Origin: Bacillus sp. FJAT-14578
GTDB taxonomy: Bacteria; Bacillota; Bacilli; Bacillales; Bacillaceae_H
Reading direction: 5' to 3'
Assembly (NCBI RefSeq): GCF_000504165.1
Contig: NZ_KI632505.1
Location: 372,001 to 436,000 of the forward strand
Length of the DNA stretch: 64,000 nt
Shown here in pieces: positions 1 through 7,214 of this stretch (the stretch's first letter is position 1; every line of letters begins with the position of its first letter). A model generated the notes under the pieces. It saw only the letters and a program-made list of their open reading frames with translations. It did not search any database and was not told where the DNA came from. Position numbers and translations under genes: made by a program.

Positions 1-55
1 CAAGAACAAGAATTAATAATCCGATGGTAAAACGTTTGACGTTGGAATAAAACAT
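1..55 (-). CDS. Partial CDS, N-terminus only (possible manganese uptake gene)
   Basis: Only the first 18 codons are in the window; the gene continues past the left edge. The ATG at 53-55 follows an AAAAAGGAG Shine-Dalgarno sequence. The residues read a short basic stretch (VKRF) and then a hydrophobic run (TIGLLILVL), as in a signal peptide or first membrane segment. Two MntR-like palindromes lie just upstream, so a manganese uptake gene such as a MntA-type lipoprotein is a guess. The product cannot be identified from this much sequence. Confidence 0.5.
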   Translation of the reverse strand, partial: MFYSNVKRFTIGLLILVL

Positions 56-90
56 GTACTTCTCCACTCCTTTTTCCTTTTTATAAAAAT

Positions 91-111
91 ATTTACCTCG
101 GGAAACTTTTT
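91..111. promoter_or_regulatory. MntR-like operator 1
   Basis: The sequence atttacctcgggaaactttt is an imperfect palindrome of the TTTACC-TC-GGAAACTTTTT type. It resembles Bacillus MntR (DtxR family) operators and lies about 40 bp upstream of the gene leaving the left edge. The MntR assignment is inference from the pattern and from its repetition at 230-252. Confidence 0.45.
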
Positions 112-229
112 GCCCAAAAAAAGAAATAGACTCCCCAAAAATTTGACTCGATACATCGTATGGAACGAAACAGAAAAAGTGCCAGTAACACAAATTGATA
201 CAAGCTATAATTTTTAAATAAATAAAAAT

Positions 230-252
230 ATTTTTCCTCAGGTAAACTTTTT
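230..252. promoter_or_regulatory. MntR-like operator 2
   Basis: A second copy of the motif (tttttcctcaggtaaacttt) lies about 140 bp from the first, in the same orientation with the same trailing T run. Two matching palindromes ahead of one gene make a real operator pair more likely than chance. Confidence 0.45.
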
Positions 253-497
253 GTTTATTATAAAATACAACATATCATTATTCAATATGTTTTTTATTAA
301 GAAAATGTAAATTATGAGTTTGATGGACTATGAAACTCCTTAAGCCTCAGTGGTCTGAATAAAAAATCCCGTTCCTTCATAGTCTTGAAAACATATAAAA
401 AATGATGTTTATAGATTTATTTATTACATGATTCATCGTTTTTTATACGATTCCTGGCATTCCTGTTTTTGCACCTCGAATCACTCTCAAAGGTTCA

Positions 498-594
498 CCT
501 AAGCGGATGGCGCCAACCCCGAAAGGGGGGTGTCATCCGCTTAGGTCCAGCAACGCCGTCATGGTTGTTCTTTGACCATGACGGCGTTGCTGGA
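498..594. repeat. Tandem pair of long perfect hairpins
   Basis: Two abutting stem-loops. The first pairs cctaagcggatg (498-509) with catccgcttagg (534-545), and the interior also partly pairs. The second pairs an 18-bp arm at 547-564 with 576-593 around an 11-base loop. They lie just downstream of the minus-strand P-ATPase operon and may terminate it, but there is no strong U tract. The same architecture with unrelated sequence occurs at 29565-29646. Confidence 0.8.
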
Positions 595-602
595 TCAATA
601 AA

Positions 603-830
603 TTAACCAAGTTTCATTTCTGCGATCAAATCTTCCAGTCTTTCTTTTTGAGCGACCAGTTCTTCTAAAGATGGATGCTGCGCGGCCGCTTGCTGTCGAA
701 AACCTTGAGCCGGCTGCAATAATCTTTGCAATTGGCCGGAGTTTTGTTCATATAAGCGGTACCCGACCGCTCCCACTACTGTTCCAGATACAAATCCCAA
801 TAAAAAATCTTGATTGAATGCCATCTTCAT
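603..830 (-). CDS. Small glycine-zipper membrane protein, PacL-like
   Basis: A 75-residue protein with one N-terminal membrane segment (about residues 9-27) in which glycines fall at regular spacing (GFVSGTVVGAVG), a glycine zipper. A charged tail follows and ends in a predicted helix (LEELVAQKERLEDLIAEMK). This layout matches the PacL scaffold proteins that cluster and stabilise P-ATPases such as CtpC in mycobacteria, but no His/Asp metal motif is seen at the C-terminus. It is the last gene of the P-ATPase operon, 9 bp after its neighbour. PacL homology is inferred from architecture and context. Confidence 0.65.
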   Translation of the reverse strand: MKMAFNQDFLLGFVSGTVVGAVGYRLYEQNSGQLQRLLQPAQGFRQQAAAQHPSLEELVAQKERLEDLIAEMKLG

Positions 831-839
831 ACTCCCCTT

Positions 840-1424
840 TTATATGATGATCGGACTTGTATTCGTCCGTCTTATATCGTGTAAAATTTCCAATACATTC
901 ACTGCCCACGTAACCATACATACATGAAGCAGATGACCCGTTCCAAGTGAAAATAAGCTGATGATGCCCGTTAAAATATCTGGATGGCGGTAGCGGTTTG
1001 TTCCTCCGTGTGTCAATACCGTATGGGCCGTCGAAATGACGACGAGGTAGTCAAACACATCGATTCGGCTTGTATAACGTTTTTTGACGAAGGAGACCAG
1101 CAATAAAAATCCGGTCACCAGGGAACGAAAAATGTCTTTGCGAATTCCCGGCGTCACATTGACCATAATTGGATCAAGCGGATCTAATGATTCATGGTGG
1201 AAAAATAGAGAAATATATTCACAGATTTTTTGCTTTGTCAATTCACGCTCATTATAGTTGATGACCATCGTTTGAATGATTGGCTCAACTTTAACATCGG
1301 TTATACCCTTGATTGCCGAAAAAAACATTTCGATTTCCTCAAATGAGGAGTGGTTCCTTAATATGGGCACTTGCAGACGAAGTCTTCCTGGTATGTCGTG
1401 AAGAATCATGTAGGAACCCGACAT
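840..1424 (-). CDS. HMA-domain membrane protein of the P-ATPase operon
   Basis: A 194-residue protein. Residues 6-85 form an HMA-like domain opening with MILHDIPGRLRLQVP, the signature shared by the next three genes upstream. Hydrophobic stretches around residues 100-115 and 125-190 suggest membrane anchoring. The ATG at 1424 follows GGGAGAG at good spacing, although it lies 86 bp inside the end of the ATPase gene in another frame, so the two are translationally overlapped. It has no ATPase motifs of its own. It probably acts as an accessory or scaffold for the ATPase; the function is inferred. Confidence 0.7.
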   Translation of the reverse strand: MSGSYMILHDIPGRLRLQVPILRNHSSFEEIEMFFSAIKGITDVKVEPIIQTMVINYNERELTKQKICEYISLFFHHESLDPLDPIMVNVTPGIRKDIFRSLVTGFLLLVSFVKKRYTSRIDVFDYLVVISTAHTVLTHGGTNRYRHPDILTGIISLFSLGTGHLLHVCMVTWAVNVLEILHDIRRTNTSPIII

Positions 1425-3534
1425 TTCGCTTCTCTCCCTTCGCCAAGATTTTCATGCTGTTCAGCACGACCCCAATCGTCGTGAAGTTATGCACGGCGGC
1501 GCCCGCTACCGGTGAAATGAGCCCGAATGCCCCCAATAAAATGGCTCCTCCATTTAACAGAAGCGTCGCCGCCACGTTTTGTTTGACCGTGTAAAGCGTC
1601 CCTTTGGACAGGCTGATCAATTCCGTCAGAACATAAGGGTTATCTTGCGTAATGACGATATCGCTTGCCTCCACGGCCAAATCCGTCCGCTTTCCACCCA
1701 GTGTAATCCCCACGTGGGCTTTCGTTAAAGCGGGAGCATCATTCATGCCGTCTCCCACCATGATGATCTTTCCGTATTTCTTTTCATTTTCTACATAACG
1801 CACTTTTTCTTCCGGCAGCATATGGGCACAATAGTCATCCATATGAAGCCTCCTTGCGACTCTTTCCGCATTTTTCTGTTCATCGCCTGTCAGCATGGCA
1901 ACTTTTTTGATGCCGAGTGAACGCAATTGTTTAATTGTATGCTTCATCCGGGGTCTTATGCGGTCTTGAATGGAAAATGCCCCGGCAAGATGGCGATTGA
2001 TGGCCACAAATACGGAATAGTTTGGGGAAGTGTGAACATGGTGTTCGGTCAAAATGTCTTCTTCCTGTAAATAACGTAAACTACCGACATGAACTTCTTT
2101 CCCTTCCACCACTCCATACAGCCCTTTTCCTGTGACTACCTCCATCTTTTCGTGCTCCAGGCGGCTTAAGAAAGAAAGCCGGCGTTTCTTCGCTTCTTCT
2201 AAAATCGCGTGTGCAAGAGGATGGGAAGATGTTTGCTCCAGTGCAGCTGCCTTTTGAAGCACTTCATTCTCTGTAAAGTCATGGAAACATTCCATTTTCT
2301 CTACATAAGGCTTTCCTTCTGTCAACGTTCCGGTTTTATCGAACACCATCGTTTCCGCGTTTGCCAGCTGTTCTATATGGGTTCCGCTTTTAATGAGCAC
2401 ACCTTTTTGGGCTGCTTTTCCGATGGCGGCCGAGAAGGCGGCAGCCGTTGACAGCTTAATGCCGCATACGAAATCGATGACGAGCATACTTAAGGCCCTG
2501 TTTACATTCCGTGTAACGACAAATGTCAGGAACGCCAGCGCAAACGATACCCCCACCATTTTTTCGGCGATTTTGTTTGCGTATTCTTGTGTGGGCGCTT
2601 TTGAAGAATGAGCGTCTTCAATGAATTGAATCATCCGCCCAAGTGCGGTTTCCCGTCCGGTTTTCGTGACGCACACTGTCAGCTCCCCGCTTTGGCATAT
2701 GCTTCCGGCATATACTTCATCTTGCACCGCTTTTTCTTTAGGCAAATATTCTCCTGTAATGGCCGATTCATCAATGACGCCGGCGCCGCTCACGACAAAG
2801 CCATCGACTGGAATGCGCTCCCCCTGGTACACTTTCACGAAATCTTCCACTTGAATCTCCTCTATGGCTACCTTCGTAACCGTTTTATCCATTTTTACTT
2901 TCCATGCATACGGTGCTTCCAAATGAAGCAAAGACTGTAAATAAGACTTTGTTTTGACCGTGGTCATATCGGTCAACACTTCACTGATGGTCGACATAAT
3001 GTAAATGATAAGAGCCGATCCCGGCTGTTTTAAATACAGACAGGCCAGCAATGAAGACATCGTTAAAAAGTCAGGGTTCAGCTTCTTCTCTTTCATGAGC
3101 CCGTTCACTCCGCTCTTAATGGTCGGAAGCGATAGCCAAAGCACAAGCGCTGCAATGAAACGATTGAACAAAGCAAGATAAAAAGCCGGGGTGACCCGTC
3201 TTGTCACAAACCAATGGGCACAAAAGAGGAGGGAACAAATACTGACAAGTGTAACACGTTTTTTAATAGACGGTTCTTGGCTTTCCTTCTTTTCTCTTTT
3301 TTGCCATCCCTTTACGGTCGTCATCAACAACTTTGGCTGAAACTGCTCATTGTAATAAAGGAGCAAGCTTTTCGTCACGGCCGTATAGGAAACGGAATAT
3401 ACCCCCGGTATGGACCGAAACCATGCTTCAATGTTAGCCGGGGGCAACTTTGTATCGATACGAAGCCGTAAACGCCCTGGCAATGAATGAAGAACCGTCA
3501 TCTTATCAATCGCTGTCCCCTCCCATTTCCCCAC
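1339..3534 (-). CDS. P1-type heavy-metal-transporting ATPase, HMA2/CtpC-like
   Basis: A 731-residue metal P-type ATPase that should move a divalent metal across the membrane at the cost of ATP. Visible motifs: an N-terminal HMA-like domain starting TVLHSLPGRLRL; the actuator TGE in SAITGEY; the phosphorylation loop DKTGTLTEG with Asp399; the P1B signature HP in SSHPLAHA; and the hinge GDGMNDAP. The usual CPC/CPx metal motif of membrane helix 6 is replaced by C357-GIKLST. Manganese is plausible because MntR-like boxes lie nearby, but zinc or iron cannot be excluded. The start is uncertain: GTG at 3534, or the in-frame ATG 11 codons later. The C-terminal 28 residues run into the next gene. Confidence 0.85.
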   Translation of the reverse strand: MGKWEGTAIDKMTVLHSLPGRLRLRIDTKLPPANIEAWFRSIPGVYSVSYTAVTKSLLLYYNEQFQPKLLMTTVKGWQKREKKESQEPSIKKRVTLVSICSLLFCAHWFVTRRVTPAFYLALFNRFIAALVLWLSLPTIKSGVNGLMKEKKLNPDFLTMSSLLACLYLKQPGSALIIYIMSTISEVLTDMTTVKTKSYLQSLLHLEAPYAWKVKMDKTVTKVAIEEIQVEDFVKVYQGERIPVDGFVVSGAGVIDESAITGEYLPKEKAVQDEVYAGSICQSGELTVCVTKTGRETALGRMIQFIEDAHSSKAPTQEYANKIAEKMVGVSFALAFLTFVVTRNVNRALSMLVIDFVCGIKLSTAAAFSAAIGKAAQKGVLIKSGTHIEQLANAETMVFDKTGTLTEGKPYVEKMECFHDFTENEVLQKAAALEQTSSHPLAHAILEEAKKRRLSFLSRLEHEKMEVVTGKGLYGVVEGKEVHVGSLRYLQEEDILTEHHVHTSPNYSVFVAINRHLAGAFSIQDRIRPRMKHTIKQLRSLGIKKVAMLTGDEQKNAERVARRLHMDDYCAHMLPEEKVRYVENEKKYGKIIMVGDGMNDAPALTKAHVGITLGGKRTDLAVEASDIVITQDNPYVLTELISLSKGTLYTVKQNVAATLLLNGGAILLGAFGLISPVAGAAVHNFTTIGVVLNSMKILAKGEKRNVGFLHDSSRHTRKTSSASAHIKEPLLI

Positions 3535-4048
3535 TGTTTTTTAACAACGTATAGGCCCAGTAAAATAAACTGCTCGCAAAGGCTGGATTGGCTGGAAAGC
3601 TCCGGAGCCCCTGGAATAAGAAATAAACGATCAATAAGCTATCGACACTCGTATAGCCGTTCGTCGTTTTTTTGACATTCCCATTGATTCGGTCAAATGT
3701 CCCTTTCATCGTGTTCATCAACTTATCATTGATTACTGAAAAGCTTTCCACCGTTACATCGGTTACAAGCTGCAGAATCTCATCAAGCTCAGACTGCTGC
3801 AAATAAGGGTTCGTAAATTCAAGCAGCATGCTGCCTGTGATGGGTGAAACCTGACACGCTCCAATAAGCGGATGCTGCTTCAATACATTCTCCATGTATG
3901 CGGCTGCCTGTTGGTCTTTCCAGCGCACGTTTTGAAGCCGCAACCTTCCAGGAATGGCATGGACGACTTGTATTTTTTGCTCCCTCATTTTCCCGATGAT
4001 CTTAGGAGCGATCATGTATGCACCGAGCCCAAGTAATGTTGACCACAA
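3506..4048 (-). CDS. HMA-domain membrane protein upstream of the P-ATPase
   Basis: A 180-residue protein that starts with TTG behind AAGGAG. A short N-terminal hydrophobic stretch is followed by an HMA-like domain at about 26-100 (VVHAIPGRLRLQN). The C-terminal third holds a hydrophobic stretch at about 138-168. No CxxC metal motif is present, so the domain may serve interaction rather than classical thiol metal binding. The stop overlaps the ATPase start by 29 bp, which implies coupled translation. Function is inferred from the operon. Confidence 0.7.
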   Translation of the reverse strand: MWSTLLGLGAYMIAPKIIGKMREQKIQVVHAIPGRLRLQNVRWKDQQAAAYMENVLKQHPLIGACQVSPITGSMLLEFTNPYLQQSELDEILQLVTDVTVESFSVINDKLMNTMKGTFDRINGNVKKTTNGYTSVDSLLIVYFLFQGLRSFPANPAFASSLFYWAYTLLKNSGEMGGDSD

Positions 4049-4064
4049 ATGGCATCGCTCCTTT

Positions 4065-4376
4065 TCATCCCCGTATATATGTATGTGTGTTCAATAGGAC
4101 ATTCACCCATTGTTCAATTTGGTCAGCTAGGGGATTTTCTTTGACTGTAAACTCGATGATCATACTTCCCGTAATCGTGACATATTCGACGGATTGGACG
4201 TAAGGCTCCTCTTTAATCACATTCATGAGATTTTGAAGCAATCCCTCATTTTGTTTCCACAGTTCGCTTTTTAAGCGAATCCTCCCTGGAATGAAATGGG
4301 CAATGTAGATATGATGCTTGTTTAATCTTCGTTCACATTTTTTTAATTGATGCATGTAAGCGACATGTTTGAGCAT
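4065..4376 (-). CDS. HMA-domain protein, first gene of the P-ATPase operon
   Basis: A soluble protein of about 103 residues, almost entirely one HMA-like domain with the signature YIAHFIPGRIRLKSE near residue 30. The ATG at 4376 is chosen because GGAGG lies five bases before it; a GTG two codons earlier overlaps that ribosome site. It is 16 bp from the next gene and is the first gene of the five. With the proteins from 3506, 1339 and 840 it makes four HMA2-type domains in one operon. Confidence 0.7.
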   Translation of the reverse strand: MLKHVAYMHQLKKCERRLNKHHIYIAHFIPGRIRLKSELWKQNEGLLQNLMNVIKEEPYVQSVEYVTITGSMIIEFTVKENPLADQIEQWVNVLLNTHTYIRG

Positions 4377-4409
4377 AGCCACCTCCAGGATTTGTTAATT
4401 TTATATTAA

Positions 4410-4445
4410 ATTATAAAATTTACGTAAATATTGGTAAATGAGCAG
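4410..4445. promoter_or_regulatory. AT-rich promoter region with TTTACGTAAA palindrome
   Basis: Upstream of the P-ATPase operon the minus strand holds TATAAT-like and AT-rich blocks and the palindrome TTTACGTAAA beside ATTGGTAAA. It could be the operon's operator; the regulator is unknown. This is weak evidence based on position and symmetry. Confidence 0.3.
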
Positions 4446-4558
4446 AAAGAACCATTACCATATAATCCTATAAAATTAGAGACGGATATTATCTCTCTTC
4501 CTCGTGCTTTTCTCCATGAGTGGGTAGTTTCGGAGCAAGGCAGATATGTCATGAACGG

Positions 4559-4597
4559 GAAAACGCCTCATGTCCAATTTTAAACATAAGGCGTTTT
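4559..4597. terminator. Hairpin terminator
   Basis: ACGCCTcATGT at 4563-4573 pairs with ACATaAGGCGT at 4585-4595, followed by TTTTCGTT on the plus strand. No intact gene ends here now, which suggests that it belonged to a gene that has been lost. Confidence 0.5.
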
Positions 4598-4611
4598 CGT
4601 TATCTTCATTA

Positions 4612-4690
4612 TTTAAAAGCAAAAATCTCATCTTTTTTGCTCTTCTCTGTCTGCTTCGGCTGCTAAATCGGGGGTTTTCAATAGATTAAC
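4612..4690 (-). pseudogene. C-terminal remnant of a second copy of the 76-residue protein at 6758
   Basis: The minus strand reads DLAAEADREEQKR and, after a frame change, MRFLLL. This matches DLATEAEREERNKEIRFLLL at the C-terminus of the protein at 6758-6988. The nucleotide similarity is also visible. The copy has lost its N-terminal half and is frameshifted. Confidence 0.55.
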
Positions 4691-4719
4691 CAGAAGCCTT
4701 TACGGCCAATATGTACTTA

Positions 4720-4995
4720 TTAGCGCTGCTTTGGCATCCCTGGAGGATAATAGTAGGGAGGAACCTTAAGCCAGCCCCGCTTTTTCATGAGTGTCTTCAA
4801 CGTTGTTCCGAACGTCACAATATTGATGTAAAACTTCAGCCACATGATGGCGACGTCATTCCGTACCGCATCCGCTTGACCTTTTCCGCACAGGGTCATT
4901 AATGTCACCATCTTAAATGCGACCCCATTGGCAATTTCGTCATCCGTTAATTTAACCCCTAATGGAATTTGATTTGGGTCAGACTGCGAAATGAT
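4720..4995 (-). pseudogene. Truncated DUF3231-type protein (C-terminal part)
   Basis: The reading frame is open from about 4995 (LGVKLTDDEIANGVAF) to the stop at 4720 and ends TLKTLMKKRGWLKVPPYYYP. This resembles the C-terminal repeat of DUF3231 proteins, which are spore-associated ferritin-like proteins in Bacilli. Full-length members are over 300 residues, and the N-terminal part is missing here. An internal ATG at 4911 gives a 63-residue ORF, but it is unlikely to be a functional gene. Confidence 0.55.
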
Positions 4996-5019
4996 AAAGA
5001 AACAATTTCCCTATTCTCT

Positions 5020-5131
5020 TAACAGTAAAAGGTAGCTGTCCCATAAGTCCCTAATCAATTACAAAAACTGATTTTTAATGAAAGGCCCCGTCACAATCCC
5101 TTGGTTTACTGGGATTTCATGACGGGGCCTT
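5020..5131 (-). repeat. Dispersed hairpin repeat, copy C, left part (cut by IS110)
   Basis: The reverse complement matches the copies at 21937-22095 and 34316-34480. It holds a GGCCCCGTCA/TGACGGGGCC hairpin arm pair, then ATTAAAAATCAG, then GGGACTTATGGGACAGCTAC. The copy stops abruptly at about 5131, and the missing hairpin resumes at 6714 beyond the insertion sequence. Confidence 0.7.
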
Positions 5132-5140
5132 CGTATTATA

Positions 5141-5174
5141 AGGTTAACCAGTTTTTACTGGTTGACCTTTTTTA
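5141..5174 (+). terminator. Hairpin with T tract inside the IS110 left end
   Basis: AAGGTTAACCAG pairs with CTGGTTGACCTT across TTTTTA, followed by a T run. It may shield the element from outside transcription or form part of the structured left-end RNA. Confidence 0.6.
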
Positions 5175-5345
5175 GATAGGACCTATTATATCAGTAGCCA
5201 GGGTAGGACGTACGGGGCCATGGGACAATATGATCCCGTCACTGAAACTGTCCACCCCCTACGTGTAGAAACATGTTTGAGGCTGGTTGGGACTGTGATC
5301 TCGTATAACAAGCGAAGCTATGATACTGCATGGAGGAATAGGGGT
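5175..5345 (+). ncRNA. Candidate IS110 bridge RNA region
   Basis: IS110-group elements encode a bridge RNA in the non-coding left end that guides target and donor DNA choice. This stretch between the left border and the transposase is non-coding and has several self-complementary segments (for example gggacaatatgatccc near 5222, and ctacgtgtag near 5259). Position and family knowledge support the call; the loops were not assigned. Confidence 0.5.
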
Positions 5346-5359
5346 TACTGGCAAAACAA

Positions 5360-6583
5360 ATGGAGAGGAAGAGATCAAGAATGAATCCAGTAATCGGTCT
5401 GGATGTTTCAAAAGGGGAAAGTCAGATTCAAGCCTTTTTAGATAAAGGAAAACCGTATGGAAAGAGTTTTAGCGTATCCCATACAACGGAGGGACTGGAT
5501 CGTTTACTTCATTTTTTGAACGTGGTAGAAAATGAAGCTGGTATGAAACCAAGTGTCATATTAGAATCGACGGGACATTATCATACTCCTGTCATTCAGT
5601 TTTTAGAAGAACAGAACTACTTATATATTATGGTGAATCCCTTACTGTCTCATCAGGCAAAAAAATTAAGTTTACGAAAGGTGAAAACAGATCAAATCGA
5701 TGCCTTTCGCTTATGCGAACTGTATTACAAGGAAGAACTTGAGCCTTATAAGAAAAGGGGAATTCAGCTTTTAAACCTCCGTCACCTTACGAGGCAGCAT
5801 GAAGCACTGACAGGTCTATATGTCCAAACTAAGTTACAGTTTCAAGCGATTTTAGATCAAGTGTTTCCGGAATATAAAGGGGTATTCGGAGATTTGTATT
5901 CGAAGGTTTCTCTACACACACTTCTGGCATTTAAGACGTCAGAATCGGTGATACAGGCAGGAGAAAATCAGGTAACCGATCAAATAGCGAGTTTATGTAT
6001 GAGGCGTTCGGAACGTTGGGCACAAGAAAAGGCAAAAAAGCTGTATGAAGCAGCTCAGCGTAACCCATTTAAGAGCATCGTTTATCAAAGTCATTTGATC
6101 AGCCTTGACATGTATATTCAGCTACTTCTCCAATACCAAGAGCACCTAGCACAGTTAGAGGATCAAATAGATGCCCTGGCAGGAGAAATAGAAGAATATA
6201 AGATGATTCAGTCCATCCCCGGTATTGGAGAAAAAATCGCGGCAACGATTATTTCTGAAATTGGAGAAGTCGAACGGTTTCATCATCCTAAAAAGTTAGT
6301 TGCCTTCTCTGGAATCGATCCAAGTGTACATTCGTCAGGAAAATTTATCGCGACGATCAATCGGATCACCAAGAGAGGGTCAAGTCGACTGCGTCATGCC
6401 TTATATATGGCTGTTCTCTGTGGGATTAGAGCCTCTCGCAATAAGAAGCTAAAAGAGTTCTATGATCGCAAGCGAGAGGAAGGAAAGCCTTTTAAAGTAG
6501 CCGTGATTGCGTGTGCAAATAAGCTTCTTCATTGGATTTACGCCTTACTAAAGCGCAAAGAGACTTTCCTAGATTTAGCATAA
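5360..6583 (+). CDS. IS110-family DEDD transposase/recombinase
   Basis: A 407-residue recombinase, a usual length for the family. The N-terminal RuvC-like DEDD domain shows Asp15 (IGLDVSKG), Glu69 (ILESTGHYH), and Asp111 and Asp114 (KTDQIDAF). The C-terminal Transposase_20 domain has IQSIPGIGEKIAATI and the HSSGKF serines at 325-326, one of which should be the catalytic serine. An ATG seven codons in (5381) sits behind GAGAGGAAGAG and may be the true start. The gene is intact, so the element may still be active. Confidence 0.92.
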   Translation: MERKRSRMNPVIGLDVSKGESQIQAFLDKGKPYGKSFSVSHTTEGLDRLLHFLNVVENEAGMKPSVILESTGHYHTPVIQFLEEQNYLYIMVNPLLSHQAKKLSLRKVKTDQIDAFRLCELYYKEELEPYKKRGIQLLNLRHLTRQHEALTGLYVQTKLQFQAILDQVFPEYKGVFGDLYSKVSLHTLLAFKTSESVIQAGENQVTDQIASLCMRRSERWAQEKAKKLYEAAQRNPFKSIVYQSHLISLDMYIQLLLQYQEHLAQLEDQIDALAGEIEEYKMIQSIPGIGEKIAATIISEIGEVERFHHPKKLVAFSGIDPSVHSSGKFIATINRITKRGSSRLRHALYMAVLCGIRASRNKKLKEFYDRKREEGKPFKVAVIACANKLLHWIYALLKRKETFLDLA

Positions 6584-6607
6584 GAGAAAGCATTCAGTAA
6601 TAAAAGA

Positions 6608-6640
6608 AAAACCTTCCAGTATGAATAAGGAAGGTTATTT
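6608..6640 (+). terminator. Hairpin after the IS110 transposase
   Basis: AACCTTCC at 6611 pairs with GGAAGGTT across about 11 bases, followed by ATTTGG. It lies in the right end of the element just after the transposase stop. Confidence 0.5.
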
Positions 6641-6713
6641 GGCATGAACATTTTTAGTATATCACTTTATTTATAAGATTTTTATTGAAAAATGTTGACA
6701 TCCTATTAGCTGG

Positions 6714-6766
6714 TTTCAGGAGGATGACTCAAAAAGGCCGTATTTTGCCCTTTTGGGTCATCCTAA
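6714..6766 (-). repeat. Dispersed hairpin repeat, copy C, right part
   Basis: Contains TTTCAGGAGGATGACTCAA and its returning arm TTTTGGGTCATCCT. This is the hairpin-1 half of the dispersed repeat, separated from its other half at 5131 by the IS110 element. Confidence 0.65.
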
Positions 6767-6988
6767 AAGTAAAAATCTTATCTCTTTATTTCGTTCTTCT
6801 CTTTCAGCTTCAGTTGCTAAATCATATTTTTTAAGCAGATGAAACATTTCGTTCAAGTGTTCTTGCGTTTGATTTCCATTCAAAAAATCATCGAATAACG
6901 CGCAAATATCCTCTGGCAGCCACTCCATTTGCGCTTCAAATTTCTTTCGAACATCTTCGGTGGAATGATCCAAATTACATTTTCCCAT
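6758..6988 (-). CDS. Small acidic protein of unknown function
   Basis: A 76-residue, mostly helical, charged protein without membrane segments (core WLPEDICALFDDFLNG, end EREERNKEIRFLLLG). The ATG follows AAGGTGA at good spacing. A broken second copy lies at 4612-4690, so the family was duplicated before the IS110 insertion. I do not recognise a function. Confidence 0.6.
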   Translation of the reverse strand: MGKCNLDHSTEDVRKKFEAQMEWLPEDICALFDDFLNGNQTQEHLNEMFHLLKKYDLATEAEREERNKEIRFLLLG

Positions 6989-7214
6989 GATACGTCACCT
7001 TCCCATAAATGAATACACTTATTATACCGTAAACCGATAGGGATTTCGATGATTGGCTTCTTAATGCCTTTTCTTCTAAATGGATGGGTTAGGACATACA
7101 TTACAAATGACGACTCAAAAGAAAAGCCTCGTAAAAAAAGAGGTTGATGTCTAACATTATTGACTCATTTGTGCGAAATGGCGATTCCCACAACCGAAAG
7201 AAAAGGTGATGGAT

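Larger units (their letters stand above)
5132..6713 (+). mobile_element. IS110-family insertion sequence
   Basis: The element is about 1.58 kb and contains one DEDD transposase gene, a non-coding left end of about 228 bp and a right end of about 130 bp. The borders are deduced from the interrupted dispersed repeat: GGGGCCTT stops at about 5131 and TTTCAGGAGGATGACTC resumes at 6714, which together restore the uninterrupted repeat seen elsewhere. The exact borders are uncertain by one to three bases because both ends carry T. There is no long terminal inverted repeat, as expected for IS110. Confidence 0.8.

Noticed and set aside
498..594. Twin hairpins as a CRISPR array or attachment site
   Set aside because: The two hairpins are not repeats of one another, there are no spacers, and no cas or integrase gene is present.
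6880..7101. 73-residue minus-strand ORF
   Set aside because: It overlaps the 76-residue gene, which has a better ribosome site and a recognisable duplicate.
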